From: CAZGCA01 sp964524145
GTDB taxonomy: Bacteria > Hydrogenedentota > CAZGCA01
DNA length: 27,055 nucleotides
Reading direction: 5' to 3'
Assembly (NCBI GenBank): GCA_964524145.1
Contig: CAZGCA010000082.1
Span: 1-27,055, forward strand
In this document: in pieces, positions 12,070 through 20,895 of the stretch
Numbering within the stretch: the stretch's first letter is position 1
Layout: each line of letters starts with the position of its first letter
Program-made: the position numbers and the translations under genes
The notes under the pieces: model-generated
Databases searched by the model: none
What the model was told of the DNA's origin: nothing
What the model saw: the letters and a program-made list of their open reading frames with translations, nothing else

Positions 12070-14770
12070 AGACTCAACACTGTTGCAGCGATGGACCGAT
12101 AGGCGCGACGCGGAGGCGTTCAGAGAGATCACCTCACGCTATGCCGCCATGGTCTATGCCACGTGCGTGCGCATCCTGGGCAACGCCACGGAGGCGGAAG
12201 ACGTGGCCCAGGAGTGTTTCGAGACCCTCGCCCAAACCGGCAAGGGACCGAGGGACCATCTGGGAGCGTGGTTGCACGCCGTCGCCACCAACCGATCCCT
12301 GAACCGCATCAGAGCCGAGAAGCGCCGCAGGGATAGGGAGGCCCGCTTTGCCGATCAACGAAACACCCACACGGAAATCGAGTGGAACGACGTCTACACG
12401 TATGTTGACGAGGCGATCACGCAACTGCCCGACAAGCTTCGCGTGCCCGTGGTCGCTCATTTCCTCGAAAACAAGTCGCACGCTGCCATCGCCCGAGCCA
12501 TCGGCGTTCCACCCCGGACAGTAACCTACCGAATCGGAAAAGGTATCGAGCTTGTTCGAAAATCGCTGAAGAAGCGCGGCATACCGGTTGCCACGTCCGC
12601 TCTCACCGCCATGATCGCGGCGAATCTTGCGGAAGCTGCGCCGGTGCCCGTTTCTCTTACCGCGGCGTTGGGTAAGCTTGCAATCGCCGGAAGAGCCGGC
12701 TCAGCCGCAACGGGGACTCTAGCCGCGCAACGGGTGTCGACACGGCCCGGAACATTGAAATGGCTGTTGGCAATGAGGTCGGAGGCGGTCCTGCTGGCTG
12801 TTGTTGTGACGGCGCTGCTCGGAGTCGGTGTGTACCATGGCGTGAAGACGGTCCGTAACAGCGGGCAGTCGGGCACCATTCGCGAAAACGTTGCAGACAC
12901 GATTACGGACGATGCGGGACCTCCGGATCTACAGCGTACGGATCTCACGGTCGCCGCGTCGACCCTGCCCTCAGGCGAAGCACGCGTATCCTCAGATGAC
13001 GTCTCCGAGAAGGCACACGTTGTCACGGCAGGAGAACTGGAAGCCCAACTGCCAACGCCGGAAGAACCCGAGCACGACGACCAATATGCCTCAGTTTCGG
13101 GTTATGTTGTGGACGATCACGGGTATCCTGTGCCGGATGCCAGGGTTACGGTTGCGCTCCGATCATACACTCCCGTGGATGCCTACGCAGCGAGTACCGA
13201 CGCTTCGGGCTTTTACACCGTGAGAGGCATTACGTTCACTGGGACGGCTGTTGCGAGTGCGAACGCGCCCGGGTTCAAACAGGAGATCAAATACGTTAAA
13301 CTCGAGAAAGGCGAACATATTGACAACGTGGACTTCATTCTCGCCAAAGGCGTTACCCTCAACGGTCGCGTGCTGAGTACAACCGGAGGTCCAGTACCTT
13401 ACGCAACTGTCGAGGTGTGGGGGATCGATTCGGGATCACGCAGCGGAAGTGGTGGCCCTGTGAACGTCGTTGCGACTGATCCTAACGGTTACTTCACTTT
13501 GGGCTTCGACTCTGAGGGTATTGCCGCTCTGAGAGTTTCGTCGAACGCATACGGTGTGGCGTTCTTCAACAATGTCCCTGTAGGGCTGGAAGAGGTGGTC
13601 GAGCTTAGAATGGAGGAACCAGCTTCCTTGAGCGGAACCATAAGCTGGGAGGATGGCTCTGCCGCTTCAGACGTGTCGATTGGACTGCGGGGTCGGTTCG
13701 TCATGGCTGAAACCTTGTGGTCTAGCTATGGTGGTCCGGTAACGGGAATCGCCGTACACCTATCCACAACGACCGACCGCCAGGGCCGCTATCGCGTCCC
13801 GGCGCTCCCGCCCGGTTTGAGCTATCTGGCGCAGATTGAATCAAAACATGGCGTGGACCTCGCCTCGGAACACGCCCTGGGCATCTTCAACGCCGGCGAA
13901 TCACACACCTGGGACTATGTCCTGCGGCGTGGGATGAGAGTAACCGGCCACGTGAGGGGCGAACAGACAGCACGACCACTCGCGGATATACGAATCATCC
14001 ACGCGTTGGACGGAGTCTTCTATGAGGACAATCGGGTGAGGCGGGATGGGTCGTATGAACTGGATCTCTTCCAATCCGGTGAGTATGTCATCTTTCCGCA
14101 CTACTATGCCTGGCCGAAGAATGAGATGATGGCCCAATACGGGAAACACGTTGACTGGCGTTCTGGACAAGAGATCACGCTTGATTTCGAGCTGCCGGAC
14201 CAATTCACTCTCTCGGTCAAGGTGGTTGACACCAATGGTAACCCCGTCGCGAACGCCGAAGTGTCGCGATACACGCTTCTTCCGAGCGGTACTTCAAGCG
14301 GATACGGTTGGGGGCACACCGACAAGAGTGGCACCTATTCCTGGGGCGGGTTTGCGCCCTGGACGGAATGTTGGTTCCGTGTGCAGAAGGAAGGTCACGT
14401 TCCCAATGAGACCACTCACGTAATCGGGGAGCCGGGGACGGTCCACCCGGTTGAAGAGGTCGTGCTCTTTGCTTCAGGCGGCATCGAAGGCCGACTCGTC
14501 GATCCCGACGGCGATCCCATTGGTAACGCCGAACTCCGGATTGGTGCAAAACCCGAAGACGGTGTCATTCGATACCATGGTAACGACAGTGTCTCTGCCA
14601 GAGCCGAAACCGATTCCAACGGCGTGTTCGCCATCGCTCAAGGCTTTCCTGCCACGACTGATACGGTGACAATCCATGCGCTCGGTTACGGCGGCACGGA
14701 CGCTTCCGTGGAGTGCATTGCAGGTCACATAGTGGATCTCGGCGATATCGTTCTGTCCCCAAACCGCTAA
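12065..14770 (+). CDS. ECF sigma factor fused to a transmembrane helix and carboxypeptidase-regulatory-like tail
   Basis: 901 residues, about five times a normal ECF sigma factor. Residues 1-90 are region 2 (AFREITSRYAAMVYATCVRI, ATEAEDVAQECFETLAQ); residues about 112-170 are region 4 with a helix-turn-helix (SHAAIARAIGVPPRTVTYRI). An Ala-rich linker leads to one hydrophobic helix (about 241-260, AVLLAVVVTALLGVGVY). After a polar stretch come about six beta domains of the carboxypeptidase-regulatory type, at about 343-427, 430-515, 521-620, 623-710, 714-800 and 805-897, marked by YVVDDHGYPVPDARVTVAL, VDTNGNPVANAEV and LVDPDGDPIGNAEL. The orientation implied is sigma inside, beta domains outside. 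Large-tailed ECF factors are known in Planctomycetes; this may be a one-chain transmembrane regulator. The ATG is standard for the family. Confidence 0.88.
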   Translation: MTDSTLLQRWTDRRDAEAFREITSRYAAMVYATCVRILGNATEAEDVAQECFETLAQTGKGPRDHLGAWLHAVATNRSLNRIRAEKRRRDREARFADQRNTHTEIEWNDVYTYVDEAITQLPDKLRVPVVAHFLENKSHAAIARAIGVPPRTVTYRIGKGIELVRKSLKKRGIPVATSALTAMIAANLAEAAPVPVSLTAALGKLAIAGRAGSAATGTLAAQRVSTRPGTLKWLLAMRSEAVLLAVVVTALLGVGVYHGVKTVRNSGQSGTIRENVADTITDDAGPPDLQRTDLTVAASTLPSGEARVSSDDVSEKAHVVTAGELEAQLPTPEEPEHDDQYASVSGYVVDDHGYPVPDARVTVALRSYTPVDAYAASTDASGFYTVRGITFTGTAVASANAPGFKQEIKYVKLEKGEHIDNVDFILAKGVTLNGRVLSTTGGPVPYATVEVWGIDSGSRSGSGGPVNVVATDPNGYFTLGFDSEGIAALRVSSNAYGVAFFNNVPVGLEEVVELRMEEPASLSGTISWEDGSAASDVSIGLRGRFVMAETLWSSYGGPVTGIAVHLSTTTDRQGRYRVPALPPGLSYLAQIESKHGVDLASEHALGIFNAGESHTWDYVLRRGMRVTGHVRGEQTARPLADIRIIHALDGVFYEDNRVRRDGSYELDLFQSGEYVIFPHYYAWPKNEMMAQYGKHVDWRSGQEITLDFELPDQFTLSVKVVDTNGNPVANAEVSRYTLLPSGTSSGYGWGHTDKSGTYSWGGFAPWTECWFRVQKEGHVPNETTHVIGEPGTVHPVEEVVLFASGGIEGRLVDPDGDPIGNAELRIGAKPEDGVIRYHGNDSVSARAETDSNGVFAIAQGFPATTDTVTIHALGYGGTDASVECIAGHIVDLGDIVLSPNR

Positions 14771-14862
14771 CACCTGCCGGTCCCCGGCTGCACACATCAC
14801 CCAATTGGAAGGGCTTCCCCCAACTCGGCGCAAGCTTACACCCCCTGAATTATCATCCGGGG

Positions 14863-14893
14863 TTGACATCGTCTCGCCCTGTGTGATTACAAT
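14863..14893 (+). promoter_or_regulatory. Candidate promoter for the YihY gene
   Basis: TTGACA (14863-14868, perfect -35), a 19-base spacer, TACAAT (14888-14893). The predicted start is near 14900, just ahead of GGAGG (14901-14905) and ATG 14919. The 19-base spacer matches that of the sigma-factor promoter candidate. Confidence 0.45.
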
Positions 14894-14918
14894 AGCCCAC
14901 GGAGGCCACGCGACTTTC

Positions 14919-16259
14919 ATGGTATCAAAAGCTATTGATTTCCTCAGGGATGTCTGGCATTTTCTCAGAGTCGACATTTGGCGGATCCGTCTGAAGGACC
15001 TGCCGGGTCCCAAGTCGTTCTTCATCAAGCAGTTGAGGGTTGTGCTCCTCGCGTTGCGGGGGTTTGACGAAGACAAATGCCGGCTGCGCGCCTCGGCTCT
15101 CACCTTCTACACGTTGCTCTCCATCGTTCCCGTACTGGCCATGGCGTTTGGGATAGCGAAAGGGTTCGGTCTCGAAAAAACCCTCGAGACACAAATCCTG
15201 GACAGGCTCCCGGGACAGGAAGAAGTGACGACGCGCATTATCGAGTTTGCGCGGTCGCTGCTTGAGAACGCAAAGGGAGGCACGATAGCCGGTATCGGCG
15301 TGGTGATCCTGTTCTGGACGGTAATAAAGGTGTTTGGGAACATCGAGAAATCGTTCAACGAGATATGGGGCGTGCGAACGCAGCGAAGCATGGCGCGGAA
15401 GTTTGGCGATTACCTGTCCATGATACTCATCTGCCCGTTCCTTCTAATCATGTCGAGCAGCATCACGGTGTTTATCGCGAGCCAGATCAGGAACATCACG
15501 CAGGATGTCGAATTCCTTGGAGCAGTCACTCCGCTCATCTTCAGGGTGATACGACTGTCGCCGTATTGTGTCATCTGGATACTGTTCACGTTCATCTACC
15601 TGTTTATGCCCAACACGAAGGTGCGATTCACTTCCGGGCTTCTGGCGGGCGTGGTTGCCGGCACGACGTATCAACTCGTCCAGTCGGGGTATATCACGTT
15701 CCAGATCGGAATGGCCAAGTATAATGCGATCTACGGGAGTTTTGCCGCGCTGCCGCTGTTCCTGGTTTGGCTGCAGTTGAGCTGGTTTATCGTGCTGTTC
15801 GGCGCGGAGATATCGTTTGCCCACCAGAACGTCGACACCTACGAGTTCGAACCCGACTGTCTGCGTGCAAGCCACCGGTTCAAGAGGTTGCTCGCGCTGA
15901 GAATAACGCACTTGCTGGTCAACGTGTTCTGCAAAGGGGAGAAGCCGCTTGACGCTCCGCAAATCTCACACTCGTTGGAGATACCCGTCCGGCTGGTGCG
16001 CGATGTGCTCTATGAGCTGACCGGGGCCGGAATCGTCTCCGAGGTCAAAGAGGACGGCGAGAGGGAAACCGCGTATCAGCCTGCGCAGTGCACGGACAGG
16101 TTTACGGTGAAATACGTCCTTGACGCGCTGGACAAGCGCGGCAGCGACGACATACCGGTTGTCGGGGCGAAAGAGATGGACAAGCTCTCCGAATGTCTCA
16201 AGACGTTTGGGGACGCCATCGAGAAATCGCCGGCAAACGTTCTCCTGAAAGACATATAG
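14919..16259 (+). CDS. YihY/BrkB-family inner-membrane protein with C-terminal winged helix
   Basis: 446 residues from ATG 14919. The longer in-frame opening at 14805 is rejected because its extra residues are not family-like and a promoter lies inside it. About six membrane helices are visible, with family motifs CRLRASALTFYTLLSIVPVL near residue 50, GVRTQRSMARKFGDYLSMIL, FMPNTKVRFTSGLLAGVVAG and YGSFAALPLFLVWLQLSWFI. After the last helix come about 135 cytoplasmic residues, where KPLDAPQISHSLEIPVRLVR and LYELTGAGIVSEV look like a winged-helix domain, a known architecture for this family. The function of YihY proteins is unsettled; an older RNase BN assignment is wrong. Its stop is followed by the palindromic element at 16310. 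Confidence 0.88.
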   Translation: MVSKAIDFLRDVWHFLRVDIWRIRLKDLPGPKSFFIKQLRVVLLALRGFDEDKCRLRASALTFYTLLSIVPVLAMAFGIAKGFGLEKTLETQILDRLPGQEEVTTRIIEFARSLLENAKGGTIAGIGVVILFWTVIKVFGNIEKSFNEIWGVRTQRSMARKFGDYLSMILICPFLLIMSSSITVFIASQIRNITQDVEFLGAVTPLIFRVIRLSPYCVIWILFTFIYLFMPNTKVRFTSGLLAGVVAGTTYQLVQSGYITFQIGMAKYNAIYGSFAALPLFLVWLQLSWFIVLFGAEISFAHQNVDTYEFEPDCLRASHRFKRLLALRITHLLVNVFCKGEKPLDAPQISHSLEIPVRLVRDVLYELTGAGIVSEVKEDGERETAYQPAQCTDRFTVKYVLDALDKRGSDDIPVVGAKEMDKLSECLKTFGDAIEKSPANVLLKDI

Positions 16260-16309
16260 TTCCCGGTCTCCAGCGAGGTCTTCGATTTCAAACCGTAAGT
16301 TCATCAACT

Positions 16310-16391
16310 TGTCATCCTGAGCGAAGCGAAGGATCTCGGCCGTGCACGTATCGCCTTAAAGCGAGATTCTTCGCTGACGCTCAGAATGACA
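16310..16391. repeat. Full palindromic dispersed element (MITE/REP-like hairpin)
   Basis: The left arm (16310-16338) starts tgtcatcctgagcgaagcga. The right arm (16362-16391) is its inverted copy with a few differences and ends gctcagaatgaca. Between them lie 23 bases. It sits between convergent genes (yihY ends 16259, sulfatase ends 16466). It could fold into a long hairpin and act as a bidirectional terminator. The rest of 16260-16465 shows nothing recognisable. Sequences of this type are familiar from many environmental genomes, where they are often mistranslated as HSERSEESR-like peptides. Confidence 0.8.
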
Positions 16392-16465
16392 GCCGTGGTT
16401 GATCGTTTCGGAACGTGACTGGTCTCTTGAATTTGCCTTCATAGAGACGACTGGTTCGGCAGCGA

Positions 16466-17884
16466 TCACGCGCCTGAATCGTACCTCTGCCAGAACGCGG
16501 TAGTGTCGTCCAGCTCGTCTCTCCACCGCAGCAGTTCTTTGCGTAACCGTTTCAGGTGTTGAGCACAATCGGGATCGTCCGCCAGGTTCTTGGTCTCCCA
16601 GGGATCGGCTTTCAGATCGAAAAGCTGTGTTGTCCGTTTGCCTTTCACTATGTACTCGATGAGCTTGTACCGCTCGTCGCGGGCGGCCCGCTGAATGTCA
16701 ATGTAGGCGAGCAGAAGCGTGTCGCGAACCTTCTGTTTCGGGTCCCTTATGGCCGGAGCAAGGCTCTCGCCTTCGACCGAGTCAGGGACGGGTATGCCGA
16801 GCAGATCGCAGAGCGTGCGAAAAACGTCCAGCAGGTAGCAGAACGAATCGCATGTCTGCCCGCGCGGCAGACCCGGCCCGCTGATGATAAGCGGCACGCG
16901 CGCGCTGTGTTCGTAGAGGTTCTGCTTTCCCAACAGGCCGTGCTGGCCCACTGCGAGCCCGTTGTCCCCCGCGAACACGATTATGGTGTTTTCCGCCCGG
17001 CCGGTCTCTTCCAGCACATCGAGCACCCCGCCTATCTGCGCGTCCACATGGGAGATCATCGCGTAGTAGTCCGCGATATGTTCCTTGACGACTTCGGGCG
17101 TACGCGGCCACGGGGCAAGCTTCTCGTCACGGGTTCGCAGGTCGCCGTTGTCGAACGGATGTTCGGGCATGAAGTTCTTCGGCAGCTCGATCTTGTCCGG
17201 CGGATACATCTCCGCGTACTCTTTCGGGGCCATCCGCGGATCGTGCGGTGCCGTATACGACACGTAGAGCATGAACGGCGCGTCGTCCTTGTATTCCCTG
17301 AGGAACCTGACTGCCGTGTCGCTGAACAGCTCGCTCGAAAACCTCTCGGCAGTGCGGGCGTCGCGGCGCACGTACTTCCCCTTCGGGTTGAAGTCGTGTA
17401 CGGGCACCTCGAGATGGTCGGACATTCCGCCGAAGAAGATGTTGCCGCCGTTTGTGAAAGATCGAGCATACGAAGCGGGGTCATTATGCCACTTGCCGGT
17501 GCCGAACGTCGCGTAGCCATGCGTTTGCAGGAGTTCGGGAAGAGTCACATGATCCCGCGGAATGATCTTCCCATTGTTGTGCAGGTGAAACAGAGTCCGG
17601 CCGGTCATCAGCATTGCGCGGCTGGGCACGCAGAGCGCGCCGCCCATCGCCCCCATCGTATACGCGTGGGTGAAGCTGGTTCCCGCACGGACCAGCCTGT
17701 CCATGTTCGGCGTCTGCACGGCGGGGTTGTTCAAGGCGTTGATCGTGTCGAACCGCTGGTCGTCGGTGAACAGAACGAGTATGTTGGGCCGTTTACCCGT
17801 CATCTCGCCCACCGACACCCGTTGTGGCACTGCCATTGCAGCACCGCCCAGACCTATAGCCTTCAGAAACTCGCGACGTCTCAT
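16466..17884 (-). CDS. Tat-exported formylglycine-type sulfatase (S1), CVPSR type
   Basis: 472 residues. Start ATG 17884 has GGAGG 6 bases upstream. The leader MRRREFLKAIGLGGAAMAVP is Tat-like. Metal-binding ILVLFTDDQRFDT (about 35-47) and the signature ALCVPSRAMLMTG with C85 are present, followed by GTGKWHNDP, YVSYTAPHDPR and VFAGDNGLAVGQHG. Compared with the other sulfatases here it has GDNG in place of SDNG and a shorter C-terminal region, and it resembles the choline-sulfatase / iduronate-sulfatase side of the superfamily more than the arylsulfatase A side; the substrate is not assignable. Last gene of the four-sulfatase run, 18 bases after the preceding stop. Confidence 0.92.
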   Translation of the reverse strand: MRRREFLKAIGLGGAAMAVPQRVSVGEMTGKRPNILVLFTDDQRFDTINALNNPAVQTPNMDRLVRAGTSFTHAYTMGAMGGALCVPSRAMLMTGRTLFHLHNNGKIIPRDHVTLPELLQTHGYATFGTGKWHNDPASYARSFTNGGNIFFGGMSDHLEVPVHDFNPKGKYVRRDARTAERFSSELFSDTAVRFLREYKDDAPFMLYVSYTAPHDPRMAPKEYAEMYPPDKIELPKNFMPEHPFDNGDLRTRDEKLAPWPRTPEVVKEHIADYYAMISHVDAQIGGVLDVLEETGRAENTIIVFAGDNGLAVGQHGLLGKQNLYEHSARVPLIISGPGLPRGQTCDSFCYLLDVFRTLCDLLGIPVPDSVEGESLAPAIRDPKQKVRDTLLLAYIDIQRAARDERYKLIEYIVKGKRTTQLFDLKADPWETKNLADDPDCAQHLKRLRKELLRWRDELDDTTAFWQRYDSGA

Positions 17885-17902
17885 AACAGCCTCCGTGTTG
17901 CT

Positions 17903-19369
17903 TCATTTGCCTTCACCATACGCCGGGTTGGGTATAGGCAGCTTCGCGCCCACAGAATCGAGCCAGGCACTCAACCGCGCGTCGAGTTCGCTTACTTTTC
18001 CGGGCATGTCGCCGGAGAGGTCGGTTGTCTCCGACAGGTCGTCTCTGAGGTTGAACAGCTCGAACCGTTTGCCTTCGTACCGTTTGATGAGTTTCCAGTC
18101 GCCGGCCCTCACGATGCTGTAAGGCACAACATCGTCGCGGCGGTAGTGCGGGAAGTGCCAGTAGATGGCGTCCCGCTCGATCGAACCGGTCTGGGTCAAC
18201 AGCGGCATGATGCTCTCGCCATCTATTGTCCTATCGCCGGGTAGTTTCACGCCGGCCGCCTCGCAGATCGTCGGAAAGTAGTCGACGCTGGTGACCGGCA
18301 CGCTGCATTCCCATCCCGCATCGACCGCGGCGGGCCAGCGCACGATGGTCGGCTCGCGGATACCGCCTTCGTAAGGATACCCTTTACCGGACCGCAGGGG
18401 TGCGTTGTCCGTCGGGCCCAACAATCCGCCGTTATCCGAGGTGAAGACAACGAGCGTGTTGTCGGCGACCTCCATCTCGTCGAGCGCGGTCATGATCCTG
18501 CCCACGGCCTGGTCAACGCTGTGGACCATAGCAGCGTACGTCGGGTTTTTCTGGTTGGTCGGCGGTTTCGCCTTGTACTTATCGACGAGCTCCTTCTTGC
18601 CCTGGATGGGCGTGTGTACCGCATAATGAGCCATGTACAGAAAGAACGGCCGGTCGCTGTGCTCCTTGATGAAGCGGACCGCCTCGTCGGACTCGCGGTC
18701 GGTGAGGTACTCGCCCTTCTTGCGCGGCTCGAGCGTCGGGATGCTGCCCTGGCGCTTGTTGGTGTACGGGTCGAAGTACGTTGGCGGCTGGCCGAAGTCG
18801 CATCCACCGACGTTGAAATCAAACCCTTGCTTGTCGGGATACCACGCGTCCGGACCCAGGTGCCACTTGCCGACATGGCAGGTGACGTACCCCGCCGGTT
18901 TCAGCGCTTCGGCAATGGTGATTTCGTCAAGTTCCATCCAAAACGGGTTGGGCGGACACAACAGTTTCTTATTCTTGCCGCCTACATAGTCGGTCGGACT
19001 TTTCTCGTTTGGGTTCGTCCTGTTACCTTTGAAATCGCGGAAATGAATCCAATCGGTAACGCCGACACGAGCCGGGTAGCGACCCGTCATCACCGCCGCC
19101 CGGGTCGGCGAGCATACCGCGCAGGCCGCGTAGCCGTCCGTGAACTTGACACCTTGCTGGGCCAGCCGGTCGATGTTGGGCGTCTCGTAGTACCGGCTGC
19201 CGTAACAGCCTGCATCCGTCCAGCCCAGGTCGTCGACGAGTATGAATACCACGTTGGGCTTGGCTCTCGACGTTTTGCCCAGGGCATGGCGCGCGTATCC
19301 CGGCAGTACCACCGCAGCACCCAACCCGATGGTTTTCACGAAATCACGACGGCTCAACTGTCTGATCAC
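17903..19369 (-). CDS. Tat-exported formylglycine-type sulfatase (S1), CSPTR type
   Basis: 488 residues from GTG 19369, preferred because the Tat motif IRQLSRRDFVKTIGLGAA then lies at the very N-terminus and a GGAG is nearby; GTG 19417 (16 residues more) is possible. VVFILVDDLGWTDAGCYGS (about 40-58) binds calcium, and AVCSPTRAAVMTGRYPARVG carries the formylglycine cysteine C86. HVGKWHLG, FFLYMAHYAVHTPIQGK, VFTSDNGGLLGPTDNAPLRS and GGIREPTIVRWPA are typical arylsulfatase A-like features, and the region GGLLGPTDNAPLRSGKGYPY is characteristic of large planctomycete sulfatase clades. The gene lies about 57 bases behind the upstream sulfatase. Substrate unknown. Confidence 0.92.
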   Translation of the reverse strand: MIRQLSRRDFVKTIGLGAAVVLPGYARHALGKTSRAKPNVVFILVDDLGWTDAGCYGSRYYETPNIDRLAQQGVKFTDGYAACAVCSPTRAAVMTGRYPARVGVTDWIHFRDFKGNRTNPNEKSPTDYVGGKNKKLLCPPNPFWMELDEITIAEALKPAGYVTCHVGKWHLGPDAWYPDKQGFDFNVGGCDFGQPPTYFDPYTNKRQGSIPTLEPRKKGEYLTDRESDEAVRFIKEHSDRPFFLYMAHYAVHTPIQGKKELVDKYKAKPPTNQKNPTYAAMVHSVDQAVGRIMTALDEMEVADNTLVVFTSDNGGLLGPTDNAPLRSGKGYPYEGGIREPTIVRWPAAVDAGWECSVPVTSVDYFPTICEAAGVKLPGDRTIDGESIMPLLTQTGSIERDAIYWHFPHYRRDDVVPYSIVRAGDWKLIKRYEGKRFELFNLRDDLSETTDLSGDMPGKVSELDARLSAWLDSVGAKLPIPNPAYGEGK

Positions 19370-19426
19370 GTCTCCGTCCTTCCTTGACTCGTTACCTCGA
19401 TCCTCATCCTCCGCCACGAAACCTGT

Positions 19427-20851
19427 TCAACTCTTTTTCCGGACCCTGCCGGGCGGTCGGGTGTTCGCTCTTAGTTCGCGGTCAAAGTCGCGTGCCAGAT
19501 CAGCCAACCGCTCCACAAGCTTCGGATGCTCCGCGGAGAGATCGTGCTGCTCGCCGATGTCCCGTTCCAGGTCAAACAGGGCCCGGCCAACCTTTTTCTG
19601 GACGTAGCGGCCGGGTTTGCCTCCTCCGCCGGCTTCCTCAAGGGTTCGGTATTCATGTGGGAGATGCAGCTTCCACTTGCCGCTGCGCACCGCTTCGAGT
19701 CGGCGGCTTCTGTAAAAGAAGAACGCTTCGTGGGGCGACCTCGCTCCCGGTTGACCGGAGATCAGCGGCCAGATATCCTTTCCGTCGATCACCCGGTCGG
19801 TAGGTACTTCGGCACCGGCCAGCCCGGCGAATGTCGGCAGCAGGTCGAACATTGCGCCCACTTCGCGACAGACCGTGCCTGCGGGTATCTTGCCCGGCCA
19901 GCGCATGATAGTCGGCTCCCGCTGCCCGCCGTCGAACGTTGTGGCCTTGCCCTCGCGCAACGGTCCGGCCGAACCGGCATGGTCGCCGTAGCTCAGCCAC
20001 GGACCGTTATCCGAGCTGAACACCACCAGCGTATGCTGATCGATCCCCAACCGTTCCAAAGTGGAGAGAATCTGCCCGACCGACCAGTCGATCTCCATGA
20101 TGACGTCGCCGTACAGCCCCCGCTTCGATTTGCCTTTAAACTTGTCCGAGACGTGGAGCGGCACGTGCGGCATGCTGTGCGGCAGATACAGAAAGAAGGG
20201 CCGGTCTTTGTTCTCCTCGATGAACTTGACCGCCCTCTCGGTATACCATCGAGTCAACTGGGTCTGGTCGGGATTCAGCTCGATGGCCCGTTCGCCTTCC
20301 ATGAGCGGCAGGTCCGGGAACGATTTGTTGGTCGGGTGATTGGGCCACATGTCGTTCGAGTACGGCAGGCCGAAGTAGTCGTCAAACCCGTGGCGCGTCG
20401 GGAGGAACTCCGGGTGATGTCCCAGATGCCACTTGCCGTAACAGGCCGTCGCATATCCTTCCGCCTTCAGGACGTCTGCAATCGTCATCTCGTCGCTGTT
20501 GATGCCGACCCGCGCGTTCGGGCCAAGAACGTTCGGCAGGCTCACGCGGCTGGGGTAGCAGCCGGTCATCAACGCCGCGCGCGACGGTGTGCAGACCGGC
20601 GCTGCCGAGTAGAAATCCGTGCACTTCACTCCTTCAGCCGCCATACGGTCGAGGTTGGGGGTTTCGATCAGAGGCGCGTCGAAACAGCCAACGTCCGCGT
20701 AGCCCTGATCGTCGGCAAAGACGATGACGAAATTCGGCTTTCTCTCAGAAGCGTGCCGAGAGGTTGTCGAGCACGCCGGGAAAGCCAACGACGCCGCGCC
20801 CAAACCCATGGATTTCAGAAAGCCGCGTCGGCTGTAACCACGTAACCCCAT
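19427..20851 (-). CDS. Tat-exported formylglycine-type sulfatase (S1), CTPSR type
   Basis: 474 residues from ATG 20851, where AGGAG sits 8 bases upstream and the leader GLRGYSRRGFLKSMGLGAAS starts directly. In-frame ATGs at 20875 (GGAGG 3 bases away) and 20899 (overlapping the upstream TGA) are alternatives and could couple translation to the preceding gene. FVIVFADDQGYADVGCF (about 41-57) and APVCTPSRAALMTGCYPSRV with C87 define the active site. A cysteine follows AFPA near residue 27, but a true lipobox is not evident. Closest relative in the window is the plus-strand sulfatase at 10496-11950, with long shared motifs over the whole length. Substrate unknown. Confidence 0.92.
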   Translation of the reverse strand: MGLRGYSRRGFLKSMGLGAASLAFPACSTTSRHASERKPNFVIVFADDQGYADVGCFDAPLIETPNLDRMAAEGVKCTDFYSAAPVCTPSRAALMTGCYPSRVSLPNVLGPNARVGINSDEMTIADVLKAEGYATACYGKWHLGHHPEFLPTRHGFDDYFGLPYSNDMWPNHPTNKSFPDLPLMEGERAIELNPDQTQLTRWYTERAVKFIEENKDRPFFLYLPHSMPHVPLHVSDKFKGKSKRGLYGDVIMEIDWSVGQILSTLERLGIDQHTLVVFSSDNGPWLSYGDHAGSAGPLREGKATTFDGGQREPTIMRWPGKIPAGTVCREVGAMFDLLPTFAGLAGAEVPTDRVIDGKDIWPLISGQPGARSPHEAFFFYRSRRLEAVRSGKWKLHLPHEYRTLEEAGGGGKPGRYVQKKVGRALFDLERDIGEQHDLSAEHPKLVERLADLARDFDRELRANTRPPGRVRKKS

Positions 20852-20895
20852 CTTCTTTTCTCCTTGCCCTATCATTTTCCTCCAAGCCTCAATAC

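Noticed and set aside
14776..14788. Small hairpin gccgg-tcc-ccggc after the sigma gene as a terminator
   Set aside because: Only 5 bp of stem with a 3-base loop and no T run.
14805..14918. Earlier start for the YihY gene
   Set aside because: The extra residues are unlike the family, and a TTGACA/TACAAT promoter lies inside this stretch.
16556..18244. 562-codon plus-strand open frame
   Set aside because: It lies antisense to two clear sulfatases and has no family motifs; long antisense frames are expected in GC-rich genes.
19526..20845. 439-codon plus-strand open frame
   Set aside because: Antisense to the CTPSR sulfatase, no recognisable domain.
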